DNA from: Cranoglanis bouderius
Taxonomy: Eukaryota > Chordata > Actinopteri > Siluriformes > Cranoglanididae
Assembly: GCA_023630585.1 (NCBI GenBank)
Contig: CM042540.1
Coordinates: 19,266,074-19,330,073, forward strand
Length of the DNA: 64,000 nt
Direction of reading: 5' to 3'
Part shown: one piece after another, positions 46,194 to 57,440 of the stretch
Numbering within the stretch: position 1 is the stretch's first letter
How the letters are laid out: each line of letters opens with the position of its first letter
Position numbers and translations under genes: made by a program
The notes under the pieces: generated by a model
The model's database searches: none
What the model was told of the DNA's origin: nothing
What the model saw: only the letters and a program-made list of their open reading frames with translations

Positions 46194-47339
46194 CCCCCCC
46201 GGAAAATTCATTCTGGTTAGCGCTTAAGTCTGAAGTGACGTCTGAGGTCTGAATACCGATGTGTACAATTTTGGTAAATCCTTACTACTGAACTCTGAAT
46301 ATGGTCATTTGCCCCTTAGAATGAGCAAGTCGGATTTTAATTCTAGTTTAGTGTTATTAGCTACTGTGGCAATTCCAGAAAAAATGAACAGCTTGATTAA
46401 ATCTCCAGCTTTATCCTTGCCTGTTTTATATCACATGAAAAAAAATCTGTTGTAATATATTTACATGGAAGCATTAGTAGACTGTATCATTACGTGGATT
46501 GGTTTCTGCTTTCAATGCATCACTTATTCCAAGAAGTCTCAATTAAACATGACTGGGAAGCCAGTATTTTCTTTCATTGTGGCAATGAAACTATTTAACT
46601 ACTCTATGATATGATTTCCTTGACCGGTAAATAAGGGTCAGTTTTGTAAGATGTCTCATTTAAAATGCATATAAGAGCTAAAGAAGAAGAAGAAGAAGAA
46701 GAAGAAGAATCAACAGCATTTCAGTATTTTTGCCCTACATTTCCCTCCACATTGTTAAATCATTTGTGGAGCACGTGCAATAATTTGTCCGGTATTGACG
46801 CATTCGGTCCTGTGAAAAATTAGCCATTTTATATTCATTTGTTATAATAAGGGAAAATGATTGAACTGTCTTTGTTGGCTTGAAAAATAAAAAATAAAAC
46901 AATTTTTTAAAAAGTGCATCCCTGAAATGTAACCACTGGAGCATCCCAGCTGGACCTTCGTTAGCTCTTTGCCCTCCATTAGCTTGAAAGCAGAAACATG
47001 TTTGGTAGGGAATTGCAGGGTTTGATTGCACAGCACAGGGCAATTTATAAAAGACAAATTATAGGTTTTTGAGAAGGGAGATCAATAGGTGGAATTTCAT
47101 CAGAATTTTTGGGCAATTTTTTTCTTCCACAGTCAGCCAAAGAAAACGTGAATGGAATGTGGAAACAATGATGTAAAAGGTAGAGCACATGGTCATGAAG
47201 AGACTAGAACAGCTCAGTACTTCATGTAAGGAATAAAACAGGGCAGCGCATGCTGTGAACTAACTGCCTTGAAGTTATCGAGACAAAAAAAATTGTCTTA
47301 GCTTTTCATGTTTTCCTAGAAAGCGCAAAGTGCAAAACC
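46194..47339. other. intronic DNA with an (AAG)n microsatellite
   Basis: AAG/GAA trinucleotides at about 46679-46709. Nothing else recognised. Confidence 0.55.
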
Positions 47340-47560
47340 CTCGATCTTGAAGACTTTTCCGTGTCAGAAAAACTTAAAGTTACACTGACACTTGAGACTC
47401 CTTTCAAAAAAAAAAAAAAAAAGCTCACAGAAAACCTTGTGTTTAATTTGTCTATACGCAATTTAGGCCATACAAGTCGCTGTGTGAGTGGAAACATATT
47501 AGAACGTGTCCAGGAATATCAACCTTGTCCACGTAGTGCTGTTAAAGAAAATGAAGCAAC
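47340..47560. repeat. degenerate dispersed repeat, partial
   Basis: 'cgatcttgaagacttttccg' and 'gacacttgagactcctttc' resemble 28838-28930 ('ctatcttgaagactttcctg', 'gtggagactccttc'). An A17 run interrupts it at 47406-47422. Confidence 0.45.
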
Positions 47561-49058
47561 ATAAAATTGTGCTATAAAATTGATTTCAGTCTACTTTTCT
47601 CTTTATCGATATGCCACTTTTCCAAATCAGCGAAGCCGAAAAACTAAACGCTTTCATCATATTTACACCATATCATTCAAATTTCCCACGTGCAAATTCC
47701 AAATTCGAGTCAAATGACTGGAAATTCTGCTGAAGAAGTCTCAGAGTGAGCGTGCAGCGTGCCAGTTTTCACGGCACTGTTCTGCTTGAGAGTCTGGCGG
47801 TGTGTGTTTTTTCAGAAGCTCCAGCAATAACCTGTTAGCCACGCATGCATACACACAAACACTACTGCAGCCCGTGTCTTCAGAGAGAGAGGGAGGGAAA
47901 AAAAGAGGAGAAGCATGGCCAGTCTGTAGAACATGAGGAAAGTGTATGCAGCTTCATCAGTCCTGATCTCTGTGCTTTTTCCTCCCTCTCTCTCCGTCTT
48001 CCTCTCCTTTTCTGGCTCGCAGCTCTAATCCTTTTTTCTTCATCATCTTCTCTTCGGTCTATTCTCCCTAGCTCATCTCTTTTCCTGCTTCTGTCTACTT
48101 TTGACACAAAGGCACATCGTGACACAACAGAGAGGAGAGAGGCAGAGCGGAACAGCGAGCCTGGCCACCATTAAAACAGAGGCCAGAGGGTGGCAGTTTG
48201 AGATTTAGGGCAATTCTGATCACCTGGTGTTGGTCAGTGTGCATTAATCATTATTAGTTGTTTATCAATATTTTAGTAAAGTTGTGTGTAAATGTGAAAC
48301 AAAAAAAATCCCTGCCAGATTTATTTTTATTGTACTCATGCGCGTATATTGATAAATGCCAATTTCGTCATACATTACCAAGCACATTCGTGGCACAGCT
48401 CATTTGCACTCAGTGACACCCCCAAAACTCCATAAAAGGCAAGAGATCTGAAAACGGCAAAATGACGACTAAACGGTAAAAGGGCTTCCTCCTTCCTCCT
48501 TTTATACGGCGCTGTTACTTTTGTTCTAATTGAATAGCTCGTCTTATTTGTCTTAACTTATATATTCATTTTGGATTGCTTTCTTTCATGTCATTAATAC
48601 AAAACGATCAACTTCCAGCCGATCGCATTGGCGAGTCTCAGTATACCTGAATTTTTTAAAACTCTGTCTTTATAAATACATTATACAGTAAATACTTTAA
48701 GCAGTTTGAGACACACTGTGTCAGAATTCACGTCTCGCTTGGGGTCGATCTTTCTAGCTCAGAGCGGTTACATTTAACCACCCACTTCCCTGATTGTTAA
48801 TATTTTATGGGTTTTTTTTCTCATTTATAAATGGCAGAAGGGAAACCACTTCAATCAGTTACACTTCATTGTTTGTCAGATACAGGGATTAAAGTTTTTG
48901 GTCAGTACAGTGGCTTTCGAATTCCATGAACGAGGTCATCAAATGAAATGAGGTCAAATGAAATCAATGAAATTGAATGAAATTTTGTGTAATGCACTAT
49001 AAGCACATTACCATGAAGCAAATACGGCAGCAACAGGTGTGCCTTTTGATAGTGATTG
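47561..49058. other. intronic DNA, nothing recognised
   Basis: Contains a C/T-rich stretch at 47980-48100 and purine-rich patches. Long frames here reflect strand bias only. Confidence 0.45.
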
Positions 49059-49215
49059 TTGTTGTTTGTTTGTTTTGCTTTGTTTTAGCGTTGCCTTGTT
49101 TTTGATTTTGTATTTTTTGTTTTGTGTTGTTTCTTGCTTTGTTTTGTTTTTGAGTTTTATGTTTTGTTTGTTTTGTTTTTTTGCTTTGCTTTGTTTTTTG
49201 TCTTGTTTTGTTTCT
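49059..49215. repeat. TTTTG-type low-complexity tract
   Basis: Irregular array of TTTTG, TTTGC and TTTG words, giving Phe/Cys-rich and Lys/Gln-rich false frames on the two strands. Confidence 0.85.
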
Positions 49216-49662
49216 ATAGCTTCCAGTTTGGTTTTGAAACAAAAAAACGTGGAAAAAACAACAACAAAAAAAATAATTCGTTTAGAACAGACCAAAAAAT
49301 CCAGAAAGTTTTAATCATTAAAATCTTTCCATTTGACTTCTTTATACTGCAAAATATATATGGACCAATTTTCCAAAAACATACTAATAACAAAAAACAA
49401 AATGTATATAACATTTATTTGTGTGGCAGGTGTTTTTTGTGATCATTTATTATCCAACAAAATCCCAATACATAGACCTGACACAAATCTGACAGAGTAA
49501 ATCTAGGCATTTTAAAAACCTACAAACACTGCTTTATATTTACTGAAGGTTACTATGGACAGGTGAGTCCAGTGTCTGGAGTAACAGGCCTCCTGCTGGA
49601 CATTTTATTTTATTACACCCTTCACTATAGAGCAGCAGCACTGAGGACTCCAGCCACAATCA

Positions 49663-49668
<6 letters not shown>
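49216..49668. other. intronic DNA, nothing recognised
   Basis: AT-rich, no signal. Confidence 0.5.
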
Positions 49669-49737
<69 letters not shown>

Positions 49738-49766
49738 CCCCCCCCACACACACACACACACACACA
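49669..49766. repeat. (CT)33-C11-(CA)n compound microsatellite
   Basis: CT dinucleotides, then a C run (49735-49745), then CA dinucleotides. Confidence 0.97.
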
Positions 49767-49934
49767 GCTAGAAAGCTAGAAGAAAATAACTGATATCTAG
49801 TTATATGTAAATTCAATACAATCCAAAAATACGAGTCCATTACTAATAACCGAGTATATTCCAGCGATTATGAAAAACCAGTACAATATTTCTAATTTTA
49901 TTTATTTCTTCTAGTTCCATTAAAAATATATATA

Positions 49935-50064
49935 GTCTGCAAATATAATGTTTATTCTCAGTGACTTCATTGACACTGACACTGGAGACTCCTTCCTAAA
50001 GTGGTAAATAAACATCTCCTAACAGAATTACCTGTTCCTATAGAAACGATAATGTTAGGGTAGG
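49935..50064. repeat. degenerate dispersed repeat, partial
   Basis: 'ctggagactccttcctaa' and 'ataaacatctcctaacagaa' match the family at 28780 and 54430. Confidence 0.45.
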
Positions 50065-50252
50065 GCATTGGTAGCTCAGTGGTTAAGAGGTTGAACTACT
50101 GATCGGAAGGTTGTGCATTCAAATCCCAGTACCGCCAAGCTGCCACTGCTGGGCCTTGAGCAAGGCCTTTAACCCTCAACTGCTCAGTTGTGTAAAGGAG
50201 ATAAATGTAAGTCGCTCTGGATAAGGGTGTCTACCGAATGCCGTAAATGAAC
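50065..50252 (+). repeat. tRNA-derived SINE, full-length copy
   Basis: Box A 'tggtagctcagtggttaag' and box B 'ggttgtgcattcaaatccc', then 'gagcaaggcctttaaccctc' and 'gctctggataagggtgtcta'. Same family as the window-edge copy at 1-190. Confidence 0.87.
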
Positions 50253-51830
50253 ATTTTTCAAACGAGCGCAGCTATCCAAATCATGCTGTAACAGAAAATT
50301 AATCAACACTCATTAAACCACATTGTCGATGGCAAGATTTAGTAAAATAACATAAAATGGTGCATTACTCAACGTTTACAGTGTTTGTACTCCAGTACCT
50401 CAGCTGTGCGTGTTTTGTTTTATAATAAAAGTGGCATGAAGTGAACAGAAAAAATTGTCATTACATTTAGGCGTATGAGAGTCGGACAAAATTTCACAGT
50501 GGTGAAAGGCTTAACTACAAGATAAAGCCTTAATATCATTTGAATGAATATGAGGTGTTGGTCATTAAGAGATGACACTGCGTGTTAAGAGCAAACATAT
50601 TATCAGTTGAATGATAGACGTAGCGTGACAAGTGTTTCTTTCTTTTTTTTATGAAGTGAACAGGATTGCAATTTCATGCATTGACTTCTCAAACAGAAAT
50701 AAAAATCGTTTTGTCTCAGCTGATTCTTATTATTAATGTACTCATGAATAATACATATCAACAGAGGAGGGATGATGAAATTTCTGGTAGTGGACTCGGT
50801 CACTCTTGATTCACATCAGAGACTCGGCTGATTTAGGCTGCAGACTACTATGTGTTCTTTCGTTAGATGTAAAGCACATTACATTAATAGAATAAATCCT
50901 GACGCGGATTAGCTTTAGCTCCTTTCACACATAAAATCTAATGAGGAATTGACTGGTAATTAGTCAGGGGTTAATCACAAGCTAGAGTTGATGTCCTGGC
51001 AATCAACCGGGTCAGCAGAAAGCATATGCTAACTAAAGCCGAAACGTTACAGAGAGAGAGGAAGATGTTTAAAAAAAAAGACGAGAAAGACGCGACGGCT
51101 TCAGTTCGTTCATACACAATCTTCCAAACAGAACTCTTAACCACTGCAACTTTCGCCCCAAGACCTCCCCCCTGTCTCTGATTGGTCTGAATATCACACC
51201 GTTTCTTGCGTCGTTGCACGATGCAGCAGTTTGCTTTCCAAATATCGATTGTGGAACCAGTAGCACAAGCACATTTGAGCACAAATACGCCACCTCTTAT
51301 CATTTTTCTTTGTTAAATTGACCAAAGCCGCATCCGACATTTCTCTCTGCTGTCTCTCTCGCCACTGTTTTTTTTTTGTTCATGTTGATAAGGTTGCGAT
51401 GTTTGCTTTTAAAAAGAAGCCCAATATTCAAAATGTGTCCCTTCCAAACCCAATACACTGTGTTTTTAAAGTCTAACAGCGTGAGTGCTCGTGCAATATG
51501 CAGTGTCGAATTTAAAAGGAACATCATGCAGTACATCTTCAGGAGGCAGTATTAAAAAATATGCAGCAGTTCAAAAGAACTGACCTGGCAGCACTGGAAT
51601 GTTATTAAGTCTGCTGAGCTCGCAGCCCTCTGTAAACCAGAGACTGTTCTACAAAGACGAGCTCTGACAACTGCATCCTTGAACGAGATAGTTCTTTCGT
51701 TGTTTGAAGTATATCCTAAGATGTTTATGCTACAACTGCATAAGCCCCCCCCCCCATTTGGTCATTTGCCAATTCCTACTCATGAGCTAGCTCTCACCTA
51801 TCGAGTGAAGGATAGCATACATCTGTTACA
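50253..51830. other. intronic DNA, nothing recognised
   Basis: Complex and AT-rich sequence. A C9 run lies at 51747-51755. No coding signal. Confidence 0.5.
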
Positions 51831-51834
51831 CACA

Positions 51835-51925
51835 CTGAGGAAAGCACTATCTGCCCTCTTCCGCATACATGAGCTCACAGACACCCATGACTGGTTAGTG
51901 TCACTCTGATTGACAGGGGGGGAGA
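51835..51925 (-). repeat. SINE fragment, same type as 6570-6790
   Basis: 'atctgccctcttccgcatac' through 'ggttagtgtcactctgattg' is the inverse of the tail of 6570-6790. The head is absent. Confidence 0.65.
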
Positions 51926-52239
51926 GAGAGAGTAATGTCATTCCTCCCAGCCACTTGAGAGCCCTGGCTGACTCTTTCTGACACAGCTGATATAAAACAT
52001 GAACATTATGACTCGAAAGCGGGTAGAAAAGCCTACAATTAGCAGAGATGTATGAAAATGAAAATGAAAGCAATTCAGGAATGAAGGCGCTGGTGCCCAT
52101 AGGTTTGCCAAGTTAGTGACTTGAGGAGATATAGCAATCAATACAGACTCCTAGCTTGCATCACTGCTGCAGGTCATATGAATGGAGAGACCGGCTTCGT
52201 TCGACTCAGAACCAGTGTGTAAAACCCGAGTTATACTTG
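51926..52239. other. intronic DNA, nothing recognised
   Basis: No repeat or gene signal beyond a G/A-rich patch at 51916-51933. Confidence 0.45.
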
Positions 52240-52680
52240 AGCAAGCGGATGTTCAGTGATCTCCGTTGTTCCCAATGACTAATAACTGATCACCATTGTT
52301 TCCCAATGACCAATCACCGATCACTGTTGTCCCCAACACCCAATCTTTGATTACCATTTCCTTCCAATGACCAATCATTAATTACTGTTGTTTTCCAAAT
52401 GAACACTGATCCGAAAGAATAATCTGTTCCCAATGAATAATCACCGATCACCATTGTTTCCCAATGACCGATCACTAATCACTATTGGTTTCCAAAGGAA
52501 CAATCTCTGATTATCATTGTTTCCCAGTGACTAATCACTGATTGCTGTTGTTTCCCAAATGAACAATCACTGATCACCATTGTTTCCCAATGACTAATCA
52601 CTGATCGATGTTGTTTTCCAAATGATCAATTACTGATCACTGTTATCCCCAATAACTAATCAGTGTTCACCACTGTTGAT
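52240..52680. repeat. 31-bp degenerate minisatellite
   Basis: About 14 units based on 'caatgactaatcactgatca' followed by 'ccattgtttcc', with length variants around 31 bases. Confidence 0.9.
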
Positions 52681-54429
52681 CCCGCCCACTCCCTTTGTTG
52701 TTCTTTGTTTTAAACGTTCTTCTTGGCAATACTTACAATCAATAAAAGTGTTATTTCATCGTTAACCATTTCCTTTCTATTAACTGTTTATTGAACACGT
52801 TATAATCAATTGTTTTCTATTCTATTCTAATCTAAATGAAAATCTTCCTTCAACCAGTTTTGAGATGCAAATAATATAGATGACGTTATCCTGGTGACCT
52901 ATTGTCACTTTCTGAGCACTCGTTAGTTACATCCCTCTGAAAACACTGGCACCACTGGATGCCCATTCGTCTCAAGGATGAAATTCTTTGTCAGATGAAC
53001 AGCACAGTCAGCACGAGATTTGGCATTTACAACTGGATCAGCAGCAGACTCTAAGAACATGACATAAGTAGATCAAGGTTGTAAACAAACTCAACGGGCA
53101 ATTGTAAATGTGTTTAAACTACAAAATAGCATTTGAAGGTTTGAAAGATGCAAGCTATGAACTAAGTTGATGCTGATAGTATCCTTGTGAGGACCCACCA
53201 CTTAGAATTATTAATGCAGCTAATTAATGCTATGCCTGCACCCAAATGTAACCATAACCTTAACTTTAGCAACCAAAATGGCTCTTTTAGTTTTTGAATT
53301 TGGCTGGTCCCCATAAGGTCAAAGCTGTCGGATATTACTATCATTCTATGGACATTTGGATCCCACACACACGCACACGTTCACTTATTAGTGTATCTGA
53401 TTAGCTTTGTGAAAATACTGACAAAGCCTAGTAAAAGTTTCACTGAGCAGCTGGATGGGTGGATATTGGAAGTGATTTATTTAAGAGGAAGGTGCCAGAA
53501 AGAAAGAGAAGGGGAGGAGGCTGTGTTTCATTGTCTGGTCTGAGGGTTAATGTGAAAAGCCTCTGTGCCAAATTTAACGCACTTTCACTCATTTATTGTC
53601 ACTTTGGGGAGAAGTTCTGGGAAGACATAAGCAATGAGTGTGTGTCCATAGCATTAGTTCCATTCTATATCCATCTATCTATACATCCATCTCCCTCGCT
53701 CACTTCCCTCATTCCCCTTTTCCGCTCCAGGTTCTCTTTTAATGTTTTTGACATTCATTCTGCGCTGGATAGAATCTCATATTTGGTTGATCTTCAAAAG
53801 CGCCCGACACGACATTTATCTTTGCTTCAAATGAATATACGGTGTCAGTCTCACTGTTCTGCTGGCGAGAGGGAGCGGTGAGAAAGACTGGGACGCTGAC
53901 ATGGAAAGGGAAAAAGGGGGAGAAAGGAACATGTGCCAGAAATAATGAAAAGTGTCTCACATAACAATGGCAGGCTTCCTGGAATTTAATGCCAGCCTCC
54001 AGCACCCTCCTGTGACTTCCGCACTACCGTCAGATCAATCCCAGCATGCCGAGCATTTAAATATGCTTATTCAAAGCTACATCCTAACCCATACGTCCAG
54101 TCAGAATGTGACATCGGGTCATTGTAACTGATTAGGATTCGCCGACAGCTCAGCGGTTTGCCAGTGCATGACTAATCATTTGCATTGGTATGTCACTTAT
54201 ATGTTTAGATGGAGAATTGTTTAGATCTCATTTTAGACTGTTGCTTGATTTTATGTAAGGAGTAACATACAATGGGAGTGCTCTTAGGAAAATAATCAAT
54301 TTTCTAATAACTGCACGTCTTGAAGTGTTAAGTTACTCGTACACCACAGTAATTCGCCAATGATTACAATAGTTTTAATTAAAGAATGACACGTTTTTTT
54401 GTTTTTTGTTTGTTTTGTTGTTTGTTTTT
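52681..54429. other. intronic DNA, nothing recognised
   Basis: No exon, RNA gene or clear repeat. A 140-codon frame at 53459-53881 has no recognisable domain and looks accidental. Confidence 0.5.
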
Positions 54430-54820
54430 CTTTGACACAACTTAGTTCCTGTTATCACCAAAATAAATGACTGAATTAATTAGAAGAATGCAGCTTGCTG
54501 AAAAATCAGTGTCCATAAATATTAAATAAACAACCTCCTAACAGATAACGTTACCATATCAATGATTATACATATTTCATTATTAAATAAGAACGTGTTT
54601 ATAATCTGTCTGTTATGAGCCTCAGGTTATGTGGAGCATCCACCATACAAGTACAAGCGAATGAGCTGTTACTATAGAAACAACACTGTATTAGAACAAG
54701 TACTTATAATATAAACCTTTGATTTGAATTGCAGCCATAACAATTGTCAGAGCCGTGCCGTTACCATCTGAGCAATCAGATTCGAGAATTCAACAGCGCT
54801 GTGGTATAAAACAAAATAAA
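54430..54820. repeat. degenerate dispersed repeat, longest copy
   Basis: Contains 'cttagttcctgttatcacc', 'gttaccatatcaatgattat', 'caggttatgtggagcatcca', 'ttactatagaaacaacactg' and 'gaattcaacagcgctgtggt'. It links the words seen separately at 28780 and 17790, suggesting they are two parts of one family of about 400 bases. Confidence 0.55.
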
Positions 54821-54989
54821 CAAGAGATCTTCTCTTCATCTCTGTTACGAAGAATAAAAACAAGTTGTGGAGTGTAAATAAGTCACGTCATAGAGACAAC
54901 GCCTTCTGAAGCATTGTTCATATAAACAGAACCCAGTCATAACACCTGTATTTTGAAGGGTTAATCTCAGTTCAAATCTTTGTTATGGT

Positions 54990-55035
54990 ACGAAATGGTG
55001 GTGTAGCAGGTAGTGCTGGTGCCTCACAGTCCAGT
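54990..55035 (+). repeat. SINE head scrap
   Basis: 'aatggtggtgtagcaggtag' and 'ctggtgcctcacagtcca' resemble the tRNA-like head of DANA/HE1-type SINEs. The body is missing. Confidence 0.45.
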
Positions 55036-55059
55036 CTATACCGTTACCCATTGGCACAT

Positions 55060-55330
55060 ATATTCAATTCAATTCAATTCAGTTTTATTTGTATAGCGCT
55101 TTTAACAATGGACATCGTCACAAAGCAGCTTTACAGAAATATATCAAGTCCGGATAAAAAATTTATATTTATACATTTATTCCTAATGAGCGAGCCAGAG
55201 GCGACAGTAGCAAGGAAAAACTCCCTGAGAAGACATGAGGAGGAAACCGTGAGAGGAACCAGACTCAAAAGGGAACCCACTCTCATCTGGGTGACACCGG
55301 ATAGTGTGATTATAAATAATTTAATATTTA
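55060..55330. repeat. common fish interspersed repeat ('tttgtatagcgcttttaaca' type)
   Basis: TTCAA direct repeats (55062-55080) precede 'tttatttgtatagcgctttt'. Then follow 'gtcacaaagcagctttacag', 'aaggaaaaactccctgagaa' and 'gaaccagactcaaaagggaa', which I recognise as a repeat widely dispersed in fish genomes. Class not assigned. Open frames through it are not genes. Confidence 0.7.
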
Positions 55331-55763
55331 TTAACATATATAATTTCTGCTTTTATAAACTCTTTTTACAAAAGAAAGAAAAGTTTAAGAAAGTTTCTAG
55401 AAAGTGTTGTACCAGTTTAGGAAACTAAGAACTGCTAACTTATCCAAAGAACCCTTAAGATTCTGGTGTATTGACGTGGGTGGCGAAATCTGCTTGTATA
55501 ATAGAAAAAATTGGAGACCAGCGTTTTGTTTCTTAACCTGCTCTCCTGAACTGGGGAGCTCGTGCATTCGCCAAGGCTTCTAGTTGCTCAGAATAGTTGT
55601 GTCTCTCTTTCACCTTATCTACCTCTGCAGATCTGCCTGTATCTCTTCCTGTCTGCTCTCACTTGTCTCGATTTTGCTTGTTCTTGCCGTCTCCTTTTAT
55701 AATTTTCACCTTCCATATTGGTGTACGTTGTTGGTAGACTGTATATTAAATGACTGTCTCGAT
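55331..55763. other. intronic DNA, nothing recognised
   Basis: AT-rich then C/T-rich sequence, no signal. Confidence 0.45.
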
Positions 55764-55975
55764 TCTGATTGATCAGAAGGCGTCAACTTTCTGTAAATTT
55801 TCCAGTAGGGCTTTGTGGTTCCTTTGGTAGTCCATCTATTGCCATGCACAGTTGGTCAGCCACAAGAGACCACCACAGGACCACCACTAAGCAGGTGTTA
55901 TTTGGGCAGTGGACCATTCTCAGCACAGCAGTGACACCAACGTGGTGGTGTATGTGTTGTTGGTAGGAGTGCATC
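55764..55975. repeat. composite of two old repeat fragments
   Basis: 'ctgattgatcagaaggcgtc' recalls the 17790 family. From about 55855, 'agaccaccacaggaccacca', 'accattctcagcacagcagt' and 'gacaccaacgtggtggtgta' match another repeat I recognise from fish genomes. Confidence 0.5.
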
Positions 55976-56428
55976 ACCAATGCTGGGATTTTTAATATGT
56001 AACAGCATTTTTGAGGTTAGAAACCGACAAAGATGTCCTAAGCAAATACAAATACTATAATGTTTTTTTTTTCCTTTCTGGAAAGCTTGCCAGAAAGCTT
56101 CAGACTTGGGGGGTATGTGTGTATGTGAGTGTGTGAGTGTATACCAGGACTGGGATCCCACAGGACGAAACAAAAAATGTCCCGAGAGGCAGGTTTTTAC
56201 TTTGATTTGAAGCTTGAAAGGTGCAAGTTTGATGTTTGTTGGCAGACTTGGCAGCTTTCCACACAATTCCAACCCCAACTACAAGTCAAAAATCTCACAA
56301 AAAAAGTTGAAACTGGCCCAAAATACTCAGGCTTAGGAAAAGGTAGACGCATGTTTCTTTTTTTTTTCTCAGGCTTTGTGTGGGGAACAAGTTAACAGTG
56401 GTGCACACACATTTCTGAACCTGTGTCT
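55976..56428. other. intronic DNA, nothing recognised
   Basis: No gene or repeat signal. Confidence 0.45.
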
Positions 56429-56983
56429 TAAAGGTACGTTCACACATACAGCCACTTGAAGTGACGAAGCGGACCGGAGACCTTTAATTTTCAATGAGAG
56501 CTGGCGACTTCCGTTGACATGAGCAATAGCAACCATTGGCGACTAGATGTGGGCGTGTCCAGCGACGCGACAAAGTTGTGAAAAGTTTAACTTTATGCAA
56601 ATTTGGTGCGACTTGGTGCAGTGGGAAAAGACAGGAGAGGGCACGTGAACCGCGATCTGCCATGCTGCCTGCGAGTCCGAATTGTTTCGTGTACCCAGAC
56701 AGAATGGGTGGCAAAGAGCACGCACACTCTGCTTCTTCTTTGTCTCGTAGTATATGATGCATATATACACTGGTGAATTTTATATACAAACACTGTCCCT
56801 CCAGAATGTTTCATTTTAGGAGAAAGAAAACTGGTTTGTTGTCAAAAGTGGAATGCGAGTTGTGCCACCCACTGATAAATGTTACTATGGAAACCAGTAG
56901 TAGGAACGTCTACTAGCCACTTCAAAGTACAACGACTGGCGACTTGCAGCGATAAAATCACTATGTGTGTGAACGCACCTTTA
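56429..56983. mobile_element. 555-bp TIR element, TAAAGGTGCGTTCACAC ends
   Basis: The left end TAAAGGTACGTTCACACATA and the right end TATGTGTGTGAACGCACCTT are inverted. Sub-terminal words pair as 'agccacttgaagtgacgaag' against inverse 'ctagccacttcaaag'. The interior has no transposase. Superfamily not assigned. Confidence 0.75.
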
Positions 56984-57385
56984 TAGTAAAAGTGTCTGGT
57001 TCAACTGCTGCATATATTGTTGTTGTCTTTCCATCATTTCATCAATTCAGATAGGAAACACATTAAAATCCATCCACATTTCATCCTGGGAAAGAAAAAA
57101 AAACTCCACTGCTATTGTCACAGCTCTGCTTCTGTGGCCTGAAGGCCTGCAATCTGCTTTCTCCTGTTTGCCTTACTGGGATGATATGAATCCTTTCTGC
57201 TTCCCCAGAATGATTTGTTTTCTTTTGTCTCGTGTCCAACTGATGAATCACCGTCTCAGTGCACATCCTCTCTGTCGGGTCAGTATTTCTTTGTTTTGCA
57301 TTAAAGATTACTGAAGTGGTGAGCATTCTTTACCCTGACGTGTCTTCTCTCTCTGTCTCTCGAGCTCCTTCACTGTCTCTCTCTT
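56984..57385. other. intronic DNA, nothing recognised
   Basis: No gene or repeat signal. Confidence 0.5.

Positions 57386-57434
<49 letters not shown>
57386..57434. repeat. (CT)n microsatellite
   Basis: CT dinucleotides inside a longer C/T-rich stretch (57345-57500). Confidence 0.96.

Positions 57435-57440
<6 letters not shown>

Noticed and set aside
47845..48174. Frame rich in Ser/Leu with a mirrored Arg/Glu-rich frame
   Set aside because: Caused by a C/T-rich stretch. No recognisable protein.
53459..53881. 140-codon frame on the + strand
   Set aside because: No domain, no splice or start context, and low-complexity Ser/Pro/Ile parts. Accidental.
54985..55428. 147-codon frame on the + strand
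   Set aside because: It runs through a SINE scrap and a common interspersed repeat, and its best-looking part (SLRRHEEETVRGTRLKREP) is the repeat itself.
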